Source of the DNA: Pseudomonas umsongensis
Lineage (GTDB): Bacteria; Pseudomonadota; Gammaproteobacteria; Pseudomonadales; Pseudomonadaceae
Length of the DNA stretch: 64,000 nucleotides
Direction: 5' to 3'
Assembly: GCF_002236105.1 (NCBI RefSeq)
Contig: NZ_NIWU01000005.1
Span: forward strand, 372,001 to 436,000
This document shows positions 9,256 through 18,183 of the stretch, piece by piece. Positions within the stretch are counted from its first letter, which is position 1; each line of letters begins with the position of its first letter. A program made the position numbers and the translations under genes. The notes under the pieces are model-generated. The model worked only from the letters and a program-made list of their open reading frames with translations. It was not told where the DNA came from and made no database searches.

Positions 9256-9663
9256 GTGTCCAACATCGTTGCCGATCATCTCGTTTTGCTCGACCATCTG
9301 CGCAGCATCCTGGTCGCCGTAGGTGAGGCCGAACAGGTTCCCGACGAAAGCCATGCCTTGTTCCTGGAGCGCTTCGACGAACTGCTTGCACTGCTGCCGG
9401 TCGACCCGATCGAAAGCCAATACCTGGGCCAGGACATCCTGTGCCAGGTCATCACCCGCTACCCGCAAATCGCCCACCTGGTGCCACGCGACCTGCTTTG
9501 GTACTTCGCCGGTGACTGCCTGCATTACATGCCCGATGATGAAATCGACCTGTACCAGGCACTGGAAGAACGTCGCTTCGAAGCCGAACAGAATGACGAG
9601 CCTTTCGACTGGAACCAGGAAAAACAGCTGCTGTCCCTGTCCAATCAAGACAGCAAGCACTGA
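9256..9663 (+). CDS. Conserved PA2817-family protein
   Basis: A 135-residue acidic soluble protein with no catalytic motif that I recognise. The start is taken as GTG at 9256 (VSNIVADHLVLL), because 'gagga' lies 8 nt upstream; the frame is open to 9193, but those residues look untranslated. The sequence is rich in Leu, Asp and Glu and is probably helical. Its position directly after fadE is conserved in Pseudomonas (PA2815-PA2817 region, from memory), which hints at a link with fatty-acid metabolism. A strong terminator follows within 10 nt of the stop. Confidence 0.8.
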   Translation: MSNIVADHLVLLDHLRSILVAVGEAEQVPDESHALFLERFDELLALLPVDPIESQYLGQDILCQVITRYPQIAHLVPRDLLWYFAGDCLHYMPDDEIDLYQALEERRFEAEQNDEPFDWNQEKQLLSLSNQDSKH

Positions 9664-9670
9664 TGAAAAA

Positions 9671-9702
9671 GGCCCGCATGGTTGAACATGCGGGCCTTTT
9701 TT
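9671..9702 (+). terminator. Rho-independent terminator after the fadE block
   Basis: A perfect 10-bp stem (ggcccgcatg / catgcgggcc) with a 6-nt loop, followed by six T. It lies 8 nt after the stop codon at 9663. Confidence 0.95.
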
Positions 9703-9705
9703 CAG

Positions 9706-9791
9706 GATCAAAAGATCGCAGCCTTCGGCAGCTCCTACATGGAAATCACGTACACCCTGTAGGAGCTGCCGAAGGCTGCGATCTTTTGATC
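9706..9791. repeat. REP pair, perfect 34-bp inverted repeat
   Basis: Arms at 9706-9739 and 9758-9791 are exact reverse complements around an 18-nt loop. The outer ends carry 'gatcaaaagatcgcagcc', the inner ends 'cagctcctaca'. It sits between convergent transcripts (fadE block and LysR gene). Confidence 0.95.
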
Positions 9792-9796
9792 TTTCC

Positions 9797-10795
9797 TCAG
9801 AACAACCCCTCACTTTCGGGCAGCTCATACTCCGAAACCGCAATATTCGAACTGCTCGACTTGCCCTGCTTGCCCAACGTCGGCTCCTTCTCCAGGCACT
9901 CCACCAGGTAATCGATCAACACCCTTAGCTTGGGTGGCAGGTATCGCGTGGGCGAGTACAGCAACCACGCGCCTCCGTGGTAGGACGCAAGGAAAGTCCA
10001 GTCCGGCAACACTTGCACCATCAATCCCTTCTCCAAGGCACGACGCGCGGTGAAGTACGGCAGGCTGCCGATGCCGATGTGCTGCAGTACCGCGCCAAAA
10101 CGTACGCCCGTGTGATTGGCGGCATATCGCCCGCGCACCCCGACGGTTACGGATTTGCTGCCCTTCTTGAACTTCCAGCGCGCATCGCTCGGGGTTTCGC
10201 CCAAGTAGATGCAACTGTGGTTGAGCAGGTCATGGGGGTGAGTCGGCGTACCGTGCTCAGCCAGGTATTGGGGTGTGGCGCAGAGTAAATGGTCGATGCT
10301 CAGCAGCTGTCGCCCCACCAACCCCGCTGGCGGACGGTCGGTGATACGAATCGCCAGGTCGACGTGATCGTCGATCAGATCCACCTGACGGTCCTCAAGC
10401 AACAGCTCCACATCCACCTTGGGGTAACGGCGCAAAAACTCCGGCATATGCGGGTGAATCACAATTCGACCGACCGCTTTCGGCACGCTGAGGCGCACCA
10501 CCCCTTCGGGCTCGTCGGTGAACTGGCCACTGATTTCCATCACTGACCGGGCGGCGTTGACCATTTCCTGACAGCGCTTGAAGACCTCCTCGCCACCGTC
10601 GCTCAACCGTAACTTGCGCGTGGTCCGTTGCAGCAGGCGAGTGGCCAGGGCCTTTTCCAGACGCGAGATACTGCGACTGACAGCCGAGGGCGAAGAGCCC
10701 AACTGGCGTGCGGCTTCGGAGAAACTGCCGGTTTCGACGACCTTGACGAAAATCGCCATTTCACCCAGCAACGGCAGTGGAAGATTTATGCTCAC
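9797..10795 (-). CDS. LysR-family transcriptional regulator
   Basis: A 332-residue DNA-binding regulator. The winged helix-turn-helix is near residues 10-68 (AIFVKVVETGSFSEAARQLG, then SPSAVSRSISRLEKALATRLLQRTTR), followed by a LysR substrate-binding domain that starts near 95. The C-terminal tail beyond about residue 305 is Ser/Glu-rich and longer than usual. It is of the AaeR/DsdC-like 'CrgA' subtype by its RLSVPKAVGRIVIHPHMPEF pattern. It is divergent from the AlaX/LysE genes with a 91-bp shared promoter region, so these are its likely targets. The effector is unknown. Confidence 0.92.
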   Translation of the reverse strand: MSINLPLPLLGEMAIFVKVVETGSFSEAARQLGSSPSAVSRSISRLEKALATRLLQRTTRKLRLSDGGEEVFKRCQEMVNAARSVMEISGQFTDEPEGVVRLSVPKAVGRIVIHPHMPEFLRRYPKVDVELLLEDRQVDLIDDHVDLAIRITDRPPAGLVGRQLLSIDHLLCATPQYLAEHGTPTHPHDLLNHSCIYLGETPSDARWKFKKGSKSVTVGVRGRYAANHTGVRFGAVLQHIGIGSLPYFTARRALEKGLMVQVLPDWTFLASYHGGAWLLYSPTRYLPPKLRVLIDYLVECLEKEPTLGKQGKSSSSNIAVSEYELPESEGLF

Positions 10796-10886
10796 AACGC
10801 AACAGTCCTTTGATGTTTGAACGGATTATCACGCCAAACCGCGCTTCATATAATAAAAAATAGAAATTTGAATACGAGCATGGAAT

Positions 10887-11513
10887 ATGACGCTTCGCCT
10901 CTTTTTCCATAGTGATGACCTCAAGGCCAATGTGGAAGTCCTGGACTGCGCACCTCACGAGAACGAATTTGCCGTGGTGCTGCGCGCAACCTTGTTTCAC
11001 CCTCAGGGCGGCGGGCAACCTTGTGATATAGGCTGGATTGGCGACAGCCGGGTACTACGCGTAGTCCAGGATCCAGACCGGATCGTCCATTTCGTCGATC
11101 AGCCAATCAACCTTGGCATGACCTTGATTCGGGTGGATGAACAGCCTCGCCAGATCAATACGCGCATGCATTCAGCCGGCCATCTGATTGGACACTTCGT
11201 CCAGGCCATGGGCTGGATGCCAATCAAGGCGCATCACTGGCCCGGTGAAGGGCGAGTGCAATTCAAACCGTCAGAATCGGCGCTGGACGTTGACGCGCAG
11301 ACCGTGCAATACGGCCTCGAACAGTGGATCGCCCATGACCTGCCGCGCCTGACATCGCTGCGCGAAGGCGCCCGGGAAATCAGTTTTGGCGAACTGCCCG
11401 CCTATGGCTGTGGCGGCACCCATGTACGTAGCCTGAAGGATTTGGGCGCGGTCACGATCGCGTCGCTTTCGCAAAAGAAAGGCACGTTGTCCGTCCACTA
11501 CCACGTGGACTGA
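10887..11513 (+). CDS. AlaX-type trans-editing protein (alanyl-tRNA editing domain)
   Basis: Free-standing homologue of the AlaRS editing domain, which hydrolyses mischarged Ser- or Gly-tRNA(Ala). In the 208 residues the zinc-ligand set is intact: MHSAGH gives His95 and His99, and CGGTH gives Cys175 and His179. The GGGQPCD segment typical of these domains is also present. The ATG at 10887 has only a weak upstream GGA. The lysE-type exporter follows 26 nt later, so both are probably co-transcribed and controlled by the divergent LysR protein. Substrate specificity (Ser, Gly or other) cannot be read from sequence. Confidence 0.88.
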   Translation: MTLRLFFHSDDLKANVEVLDCAPHENEFAVVLRATLFHPQGGGQPCDIGWIGDSRVLRVVQDPDRIVHFVDQPINLGMTLIRVDEQPRQINTRMHSAGHLIGHFVQAMGWMPIKAHHWPGEGRVQFKPSESALDVDAQTVQYGLEQWIAHDLPRLTSLREGAREISFGELPAYGCGGTHVRSLKDLGAVTIASLSQKKGTLSVHYHVD

Positions 11514-11539
11514 GTCCCCCCCGACCTTCTGGAGTTGCA

Positions 11540-12178
11540 ATGCTTTCTAATTACCTGGGCGAATTCCTGGCATTGGCGACGATTCACTTTCTGGCCGTGG
11601 TCGCGCCCGGACCGGATTTCGCCGTGACGATTCGCCAGAGTGTGCGTTTCGGCCGAATGGTTGGCATCTGCACGGCACTGGGGATCGGCGCGGGGATTTC
11701 CGTGCACGTGCTGTATACCTTGCTCGGAGTCGGAGCGCTGATGCATACCACGCCCTGGCTATTGACGGTGGCCAAGGTCGTGGGTGGAGCCTACATTCTT
11801 TATCTGGGTGTCAGCCTGGTGCGCAGCCGGCCGAAATCCGTATTGAAAGGCGATCAGCCGACAGATCAACCCGTTGTCGAGCAAACGCTGCTGAAGGCGT
11901 TCACGACAGGCTTTCTGACCAACGCCACCAATCCCAAGGCCACACTGTTCTTCCTGGCGATCTTCACCACGATCATCAGCGCCACGACACCCCTGAAGAT
12001 CCAGGCGCTATACGGTGCATGGATGTGCCTTGTGAATGCCCTGTGGTTTGTGATCGTTGCCTTGTTCTTTTCAAGCAGCCGGGTCAGGTTGCTGTTCATG
12101 CGCATGGGACACTGGTTCGAACGCAGCATGGGGGTGGTCCTGATTCTGTTCGCCGGGCGGTTGATCCTGTCGATGTAA
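11540..12178 (+). CDS. LysE-family amino-acid exporter
   Basis: A 212-residue inner-membrane protein of the LysE/RhtB superfamily that exports amino acids or derivatives. The family signature is at the N-terminus (FLAVVAPGPDFAVTIRQSV), with about six hydrophobic segments and the mid-protein FLTNATNPKATLFFLAIFTT block. The ribosome-binding site is 'ggag', 7 nt upstream of the ATG. It lies 26 nt after the AlaX gene and is followed by a bidirectional terminator. Pairing with an editing protein suggests export and clearance of a non-cognate amino acid, which is an inference only. Confidence 0.9.
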   Translation: MLSNYLGEFLALATIHFLAVVAPGPDFAVTIRQSVRFGRMVGICTALGIGAGISVHVLYTLLGVGALMHTTPWLLTVAKVVGGAYILYLGVSLVRSRPKSVLKGDQPTDQPVVEQTLLKAFTTGFLTNATNPKATLFFLAIFTTIISATTPLKIQALYGAWMCLVNALWFVIVALFFSSSRVRLLFMRMGHWFERSMGVVLILFAGRLILSM

Positions 12179-12207
12179 AGCAGCGTCAGCAGCTAAATCG
12201 CGCACAA

Positions 12208-12242
12208 ACAAAAACGCCGCTCAATGAGCGGCGTTTTTGTTA
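12208..12242. terminator. Bidirectional terminator between lysE-like gene and tRNA operon
   Basis: Stem aacgccgctc / gagcggcgtt with loop 'aat'. Runs of T flank it on the + strand and runs of A precede it, so it can stop both the lysE transcript and the leftward tRNA operon. Confidence 0.92.
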
Positions 12243-12246
12243 AATA

Positions 12247-12322
<76 letters not shown>

Positions 12323-12360
12323 AAATGGCATCCCCTGGGGGACTCAAACACTTGTTTCAA

Positions 12361-12394
12361 ACAAAAACGCCGCTCAATGAGCGGCATTCTCGTT
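12361..12394 (-). terminator. Decayed copy of the operon terminator, inside the tRNA operon
   Basis: The same hairpin core as 12208-12242 (acgccgctcaatgagcggc), but the 3' flank on the + strand reads attctcg instead of gtttttg, so the left stem end and poly-T are broken. Part of a 153-bp duplication. Probably leaky or inactive, allowing read-through to the last tRNA-Gly. Confidence 0.8.
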
Positions 12395-12399
12395 AAATA

Positions 12400-12475
<76 letters not shown>

Positions 12476-12478
12476 AAA

Positions 12479-12554
12479 TGGCGTCCCCTAGGGGACTCGA
12501 ACCCCTGTTACCGCCGTGAAAGGGCGGTGTCCTAGGCCACTAGACGAAGGGGAC
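12479..12554 (-). tRNA. tRNA-Glu (TTC), copy 2
   Basis: A 76-nt reverse-strand tRNA starting gtccccttcgtctagtgg, with anticodon loop cctTTCac and encoded CCA. It is identical in sequence to the copy at 12737-12812. It follows the duplicated Glu-Gly order. Confidence 0.97.
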
Positions 12555-12658
12555 ACGCTGCCCGGAACACATGGTGTGTGTTTCGGTGCCCAGATCCGCA
12601 TCCGAAGACTTGGTTCTGGTTTCACTCAGTACCGCCCGAAGGCAATACTGTTTAAAAA

Positions 12659-12734
<76 letters not shown>

Positions 12735-12736
12735 AT

Positions 12737-12812
12737 TGGCGTCCCCTAGGGGACTCGAACCCCTGTTACCGCCGTGAAAGGGCGGTGTCCTAGGCCACTA
12801 GACGAAGGGGAC
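12737..12812 (-). tRNA. tRNA-Glu (TTC), copy 1
   Basis: First gene of the leftward tRNA operon: 76 nt, anticodon TTC, encoded CCA. The promoter lies about 60 bp upstream. Confidence 0.97.
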
Positions 12813-12873
12813 ACACTACAACATTCACTCCCTGCTTCGTTTCGCTGTTCGCTTTACGCTGCAAGTGGCGCGC

Positions 12874-12902
12874 ATTCTATGGATGGATTGAGAGGTCGTC
12901 AA
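12874..12902 (-). promoter_or_regulatory. Sigma-70 promoter of the tRNA operon, GC-rich discriminator
   Basis: On the reverse strand, TTGACG (-35, 12897-12902), a 17-bp spacer and TAGAAT (-10, 12874-12879), followed by the discriminator GCGCGCC. An A/T-rich tract at about 12910-12930 could be an UP element. The GC-rich discriminator is the hallmark of promoters under stringent (ppGpp/DksA) control; relA is in this same window. The stretch from 12813 to 13165 otherwise holds no gene. Confidence 0.88.
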
Positions 12903-13165
12903 CCCCCTGTTATAAATTTATTTAAATCAATGACTTCGCGCTGCTTTGCGACCCCTCCCGGCTTTTCTGTCGCCTGGGGTCTGGCGCCTATATTCTGACA
13001 CTCGCCAAGACGTTATAGTCGACGCCATGAGTGATGGCAATATGCTTCAGAGTGCCAGCATTTATATACGCGGATCGCGGCCGATAAACCTTCAGCCACG
13101 CCGAGCCGGCGCCTGAAGGCCAGGCCACTTCACTCGCACGCAAACCCTATAAAGAGGTCTTACCG

Positions 13166-13936
13166 GTGACACCACTCATGATCACCCTGCTCGTCGTAGC
13201 CGGGATCGCACTCTTGATCGCCATTGGCTACATCAACCATGTGGTGGAAAACAATAAGCTGGAGAGGGCCCGCACCAAGGTTGAACTCAATGATCGCCTG
13301 CGTCGCTGTGGGGAGATCACCGAGACGTTTCCCGGCCAGTTGATGACGCCAGCGCTTAAACTGTTGCTGACGCGCCTGGAACTGAATGTTTGCCAACGCC
13401 TGCTGAATCTGGAAAAGACCAGCGCCAACCTCAAGGCCCGGATTACTGAACTTGAGGCTCTGGTTGGCCAGGGCGAATCAATTCCAGTCAACAACCCACC
13501 GGCACCGATCCAGACCGAAGCCAAGGCCAAGGACGTGCGTTTCCTGCTCGAAGCCCTGCACGGCCAAATCACCCGCGCTGCCCAGGATGGTTTTTTGCCA
13601 CCCAATGAAGCCAAGGGATGGATTCGTCAAGTGCGCCATATCCTTGTGCTGCTTCACATCGAGTTTTTCAACAACCTCGGCCAGCATGCCCTGCAGCAGA
13701 ACCAGCCCGGCCAAGCGCGACTGGCGTTCGAACGCGGCGTGCAGTACCTGCGCAAACAACAGGAACCCCAGGTCTACGCCGAACAACTGGAATACCTGGA
13801 AAAACTCCTGGCCCGCGCCAACGACCAGGTCATGGACCGTATCGCTCCGGTAGAGGGTGACGTCAACCAATTGACCGAAGGCCTGAAGGACGTCGAGGCG
13901 GATGCGGACTGGAAGAAGAAAGTGATCTACGACTGA
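13166..13936 (+). CDS. Membrane-anchored coiled-coil protein of unknown function
   Basis: A 256-residue protein that I do not recognise by name. A single N-terminal transmembrane helix (MTPLMITLLVVAGIALLIAIGYI) anchors a mostly helical soluble domain. Residues 70-105 look like a coiled coil, and the region at 175-220 (NNLGQHALQQNQPGQARLAFERGVQYL) resembles a TPR-like helical pair. The start is GTG at 13166 with 'agagg' 9 nt upstream; an ATG four codons later is the alternative. It stands alone between the tRNA promoter and a REP pair. Confidence 0.8.
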   Translation: MTPLMITLLVVAGIALLIAIGYINHVVENNKLERARTKVELNDRLRRCGEITETFPGQLMTPALKLLLTRLELNVCQRLLNLEKTSANLKARITELEALVGQGESIPVNNPPAPIQTEAKAKDVRFLLEALHGQITRAAQDGFLPPNEAKGWIRQVRHILVLLHIEFFNNLGQHALQQNQPGQARLAFERGVQYLRKQQEPQVYAEQLEYLEKLLARANDQVMDRIAPVEGDVNQLTEGLKDVEADADWKKKVIYD

Positions 13937-13974
13937 TCACAGAACGAACGTAAAAAAGCAGTAATACACACGAA

Positions 13975-14050
13975 GATCAAAAGATCGCAGCCTGCGGCAG
14001 CTCCTACATGAAACGTGATCCAGTAGGAGCTGCCGCAGGCTGCGATTTTT
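13975..14050. repeat. REP pair
   Basis: Inverted arms (about 13980-14007 and 14023-14047) with the motif 'agatcgcagcctgcggcagc' and its complement around a 15-nt loop. It sits between convergent genes. Confidence 0.92.
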
Positions 14051-14070
14051 TAGCGGCTGTCAGGCCAGCA

Positions 14071-16035
14071 TTAAAGCCTGAAATGCCCCACCATTCCCTT
14101 TAGCTCAACCCCCAACTGCGCCAGCTCGATACTCGACGCCGCGTTGCCCTGCATCGCCAGCGAAGACTGATCCGCACTCGCACGAATACTCGTGACGCTG
14201 CGATTGATTTCCTCGGCCACCGAGCTCTGCTCTTCGGCAGCAGCGGCGATCTGCTGGTTCATCTGCTGGATCAAGGACACGGCCGCCGCGATACTCCCCA
14301 GCGCACTTTCAGTCTGCAGTGCATCGCTGACGGCGAGTTTCACCAACTCACCGCTGCTTTGTATCTGCTGCACCGAGGCCTGCGCCGCCGCGCGCAAGGC
14401 GCTGACCAGTCGCTCGATCTCTTCGGTCGATTGCTGGGTGCGCTTGGCCAGGGCCCGCACTTCATCGGCCACCACCGCAAACCCCCTGCCCTGCTCGCCC
14501 GCCCGGGCTGCTTCGATGGCCGCATTCAGGGCCAACAGGTTGGTCTGGTCCGCCACGCTCTTGATAACGCCGAGCACCGTGCCGATGTTCTGGATTTCCG
14601 CGCTCAGGCTTTCGATACTTGAACTGGCCGAAGTCGCGGAATCCGCCAGTTGCTCGATCCGCACCATACTCTGGCGCACCACCTGCTGCCCGCTTTCAAC
14701 CTTGCCATCCGCTGTTTGCGCCGCCAGCGCGGCCTCTTCGGCGTTACGCGCAACGTCGTGCACGGTGGCGGTCATCTGGTTCATGGCCGTGGCAACCTGC
14801 TCGGTTTCTTCCTTCTGGCTGCTGACTTCGAGGTTGGTCTGCTCAGTCACGGCAGACAAGGATTGCGCTGAAGTGGCCAACTGCTCGATGCCCGCCTGCA
14901 AACCGCTGACGATCTGGCTCAGCCCTGCGCCCATCTGCTGCATGGCCTCCATCAACTGACCGATCTCGTCACGACGGGTCACCTCGACCTTCGCACTCAG
15001 GTCCCCTGCAGCGATCTGCTGCGCCACACGAATCACAGTGCGCAGCGGCGCCACGATCAAGCGGGTAATCACCCACGCTGCAATCAAGCCAACCAGCAAG
15101 GCCAGCACCGAAGAGCCGAGTATCAGTAGCGAGTTGTTTTTCAGTTGCGCCTGCATCGACTGGTCTTCGGCGACATAGGCCTGATCCACCCGCTCCACCA
15201 CCTGGGCAGCGCGTTGGTGCAATTGTTGGTAGACGGTTTTTTCCTGCTCCAGCAGGCCGGTGTACTCAGCGAGCTTGTCGCTGAAACTGGCGATATGGCC
15301 GGTGACTTCATTGAGGACCGTCTGGTAACCCTCATCCTTGACCGTGGTCTTGAGTTGCTCGGCCTGGGCCAGCGCCTGGCTGGCCTGCTCGATCTTGCCC
15401 TGCCCGGCGCTGTCGTCGCCCTTGCGGCTCTGGGCCAGACGCACGTGTGCTTCGTTCATGGCTTGCAACATCAACCGAGAAACCTGGCTGACCTGACTGG
15501 CTTGCTCGATGAACGCGGCCCCGTCCTTGCCTTCGGTTTCCTTCAGCGTGTAAGCGCCGTCATCGGCGAGCCCGGCTTGCAGGACGTCGAGATTGTTGGC
15601 CACGCTGGACACCGACCAACTGGCCATTTCCAGCGCCAGGTCCTTGGCCTGGCTGAGCGAGACAAACTCGTCAAACGCCTTGCGGTAAGCCCCCAGGGAC
15701 TGCTCGACATCATTCATGACCGGTACATTGGCCGCCGATGCTGACTTGAGCTGGTTTGCCAGGGCGATCAGGCCGTCAACGCCTGCGTGCAGGGCATCGA
15801 CGGTTTTCGGGCTGCCATGCAAGGCATATTCCTGCTCCAGCAGTCGCACCTTGAGCAAACCGCTGTTGAGCGAAGACATCTGCTTGAGCCCGTCGAAGCG
15901 CTGGCTGATGGTTTGCAGCGACCATACACCGATCGCCGCCACCAGGGCCGTCAGCAGCAACACCAGCGCAAACCCTACACCCAGTTTTTTTGCCATACCG
16001 AGGTTGGCAAAACGTCCTTGCACGGCCGAATTCAT
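14071..16035 (-). CDS. Methyl-accepting chemotaxis protein, probable HBM-type sensor
   Basis: Transmembrane chemoreceptor of about 654 residues. TM1 lies near residues 15-37. A roughly 260-residue all-helical periplasmic domain follows, as expected for a helical bimodular (HBM) ligand domain such as that of P. putida McpS. TM2 is near 299-321, then HAMP (PLRTVIRVAQQIAAGDLSAKVEV) and the signalling hairpin tip IKSVADQTNLLALNAAIEAARAGEQGRGFAVVADEVR. No C-terminal CheR/CheB pentapeptide is seen. The frame is open to 16122, but the ATG at 16035 has GGGGGA upstream and gives the normal short cytoplasmic N-terminus. The ligand is unknown; organic acids are a guess from the fold. Confidence 0.9.
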   Translation of the reverse strand: MNSAVQGRFANLGMAKKLGVGFALVLLLTALVAAIGVWSLQTISQRFDGLKQMSSLNSGLLKVRLLEQEYALHGSPKTVDALHAGVDGLIALANQLKSASAANVPVMNDVEQSLGAYRKAFDEFVSLSQAKDLALEMASWSVSSVANNLDVLQAGLADDGAYTLKETEGKDGAAFIEQASQVSQVSRLMLQAMNEAHVRLAQSRKGDDSAGQGKIEQASQALAQAEQLKTTVKDEGYQTVLNEVTGHIASFSDKLAEYTGLLEQEKTVYQQLHQRAAQVVERVDQAYVAEDQSMQAQLKNNSLLILGSSVLALLVGLIAAWVITRLIVAPLRTVIRVAQQIAAGDLSAKVEVTRRDEIGQLMEAMQQMGAGLSQIVSGLQAGIEQLATSAQSLSAVTEQTNLEVSSQKEETEQVATAMNQMTATVHDVARNAEEAALAAQTADGKVESGQQVVRQSMVRIEQLADSATSASSSIESLSAEIQNIGTVLGVIKSVADQTNLLALNAAIEAARAGEQGRGFAVVADEVRALAKRTQQSTEEIERLVSALRAAAQASVQQIQSSGELVKLAVSDALQTESALGSIAAAVSLIQQMNQQIAAAAEEQSSVAEEINRSVTSIRASADQSSLAMQGNAASSIELAQLGVELKGMVGHFRL

Positions 16036-16169
16036 TGCACTCAGTCCCCCGCCATTATCAGTAACAGCAGAGTCGCAACGGCCCCGTATCAACACAAGAC
16101 TCTGGCGCCTGAATAATGGCAAAAAGCTACGCCCGCGTCGTTTTCAGAACGCTGGAGGTCGATCCGCTA

Positions 16170-16931
16170 TCAAAACGCGGTAACTCCGCCGTCCACGGCC
16201 AATGAGTGCCCCGTGGTAAAGGCCGCGCCATCGCTGCACAGGTACAGCACCGCGCTGGCGATTTCCTCGACCTTGCCGATGCGGCCGACCGGGTGCATCG
16301 CATTGGCGAACTCGCCCTTCTTCGGGTCTGCCTCATAAGCACGGCGGAACATGTCGGTGTCGATCACCGCCGGGCACACGGCATTGACGCGGATTTTTTT
16401 CTTGGCGTATTCAATCGCGGCCGATTTGGTCAGGCCGATGACAGCGTGCTTGGACGCCGCGTAGATGCTCATCTTCGGCGCAGCCCCGAGACCTGCCACT
16501 GACGCGGTATTGACGATTGCACCGCCGCCCTGGGCCAGCAACAAAGGCAATTGGTATTTCATACACAACCAGACGCCCTTGACGTTGACGCCCATGATCG
16601 CGTCAAACTCCTCGACCGTACCTTCGGCCAGCTTGCCTTTTTCGATCTCGATACCGGCATTGTTGAACGCATAGTCGAGACGGCCGTAAGTATTGACCAC
16701 TTCATCCATCAGGTTCTTTACATCGCTTTCCACTGTCACGTTGCACCTTACGAAGGTCGCTTCACCGCCAGCCGTACGGATCAGCGCGACCGTGCCCTCG
16801 CCGCCCGCCGTGTCCATGTCGGCCACCACCACCTTCAAGCCTGCGGCGGCAAACGCCTGGGCAGTGGCCCGGCCGATGCCGGCTGCCGCGCCTGTCACCA
16901 CTGCCACCTGGCCGGAAAACGTCATGCTCAT
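16170..16931 (-). CDS. Short-chain dehydrogenase/reductase (SDR)
   Basis: A 253-residue classical SDR oxidoreductase. The cofactor-binding TGAAAGIG is at 13-20, NNAG at 90-93, and the catalytic set is Asn116, Ser144, Tyr157 and Lys161 (YAASK). The acidic VVADMD at the end of beta-2 (residues 35-40) favours NAD over NADP. The C-terminal DGGVTAF is typical of family members. It is the nearest upstream gene to the chemoreceptor on the same strand, 134 bp away. The substrate is not predictable. Confidence 0.92.
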   Translation of the reverse strand: MSMTFSGQVAVVTGAAAGIGRATAQAFAAAGLKVVVADMDTAGGEGTVALIRTAGGEATFVRCNVTVESDVKNLMDEVVNTYGRLDYAFNNAGIEIEKGKLAEGTVEEFDAIMGVNVKGVWLCMKYQLPLLLAQGGGAIVNTASVAGLGAAPKMSIYAASKHAVIGLTKSAAIEYAKKKIRVNAVCPAVIDTDMFRRAYEADPKKGEFANAMHPVGRIGKVEEIASAVLYLCSDGAAFTTGHSLAVDGGVTAF

Positions 16932-17166
16932 TGTGCTGTCCTCGAAGAGTAGTTTGCGGGGGATCGCGAGTTCCCAGCATAGCCACAGCCCCCAAGGCCC
17001 GGCAGCACTATCAAACGGCCGGTTGAGCCACCATGAGTGGCAGTGATGGAACTACCGTACCAACTATCACCGTACTGGATAAGACTGTATTCGCCGGATC
17101 AGCCGAACTTGCGGCATCGACCTCGAGGGTCTATCAACAAGGTTTCATTCATCCTGAGTGCCTGCC

Positions 17167-18171
17167 ATGACGTCCCAGACCAATCGCCAATTTCTGCTCG
17201 CCAAACGCCCAGTGGGTGCCGCGACCCGGGAAACATTTACTTATCAGGAAGTACCGGTCGGCGAACCGGCTGCAGGCCAGATCCTGGTCAAGAACGAATA
17301 CCTGTCCCTGGACCCGGCCATGCGCGGCTGGATGAACGAAGGCAAGTCCTACATCCCGCCGGTCGGTCTTGGCGAAGTGATGCGCGCGTTGGGCGTGGGC
17401 AAAGTCATCGCTTCAAACAACCCTGGCTTCGCGGTGGGCGACTACGTCAACGGCGCCCTCGGCGTACAGGATTATTTCCTGGGTGAGCCGCGTGGGTTCT
17501 ATAAGGTCGATCCGCAACTGGCGCCGCTACCGCGCTATTTATCCGCACTGGGCATGACCGGTATGACCGCTTACTTCGCGCTGCTTGACGTGGGTGCGCC
17601 CAAGGCCGGCGATACCGTCGTACTGTCGGGCGCTGCCGGTGCGGTGGGCAGCATTGCCGGGCAGATTGCCAAGATCAAGGGCTGTCGGGTAGTCGGTATC
17701 GCCGGCGGCGCGGACAAGTGCAAGTTCCTCATCGACGAGCTGGGTTTTGACGGCGCCATCGACTACAAGAACGAAGATGTCGTGGCCGGCCTCAAGCGCG
17801 AGTGCCCCAAAGGCGTGGACGTGTTTTTCGACAACGTGGGCGGCGATATCCTCGACGCGGTATTGAGCCGCTTGAACTTCAAGGCAAGGGTGGTGATCTG
17901 TGGCGCCATCAGCCAGTACAACAACAAGGAAGCGGTCAAGGGCCCGGCCAACTATCTGTCACTGCTGGTCAACCGCGCACGCATGGAAGGTTTTGTGGTG
18001 ATGGACTACGCCGCGCAGTTCGCCGCCGCCGGACAGGAAATGGCTGGCTGGATCGCCAAGGGGCAGCTCAAGAGCAAGGAAGATATCGTCGAAGGCCTGG
18101 AGACCTTCCCGGAGACGCTGATGAAGTTGTTCAGCGGGGAGAATTTCGGCAAGTTGGTTCTAAAGGTTTAA
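17167..18171 (+). CDS. NADP-dependent zinc-free MDR oxidoreductase (CurA / leukotriene B4 12-hydroxydehydrogenase type)
   Basis: A 334-residue medium-chain reductase that lacks zinc ligands. Family marks are the N-terminal YLSLDPAMRGWMNEGKSYIPPV, the nucleotide loop GAAGAVGSIAGQIAKIKGCRVVGIAGG, and FFDNVGGDILDAVL. Such enzymes reduce the double bond of enones (for example curcumin, prostaglandins or 2-alkenals) with NADPH. The frame includes a GTG at 17158, but I prefer the ATG at 17167 because it has 'tgag' at a usable distance and the family length is 334-336. It is divergent from the SDR gene. Confidence 0.9.
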   Translation: MTSQTNRQFLLAKRPVGAATRETFTYQEVPVGEPAAGQILVKNEYLSLDPAMRGWMNEGKSYIPPVGLGEVMRALGVGKVIASNNPGFAVGDYVNGALGVQDYFLGEPRGFYKVDPQLAPLPRYLSALGMTGMTAYFALLDVGAPKAGDTVVLSGAAGAVGSIAGQIAKIKGCRVVGIAGGADKCKFLIDELGFDGAIDYKNEDVVAGLKRECPKGVDVFFDNVGGDILDAVLSRLNFKARVVICGAISQYNNKEAVKGPANYLSLLVNRARMEGFVVMDYAAQFAAAGQEMAGWIAKGQLKSKEDIVEGLETFPETLMKLFSGENFGKLVLKV

Positions 18172-18183
18172 AAGTGGTCGATT

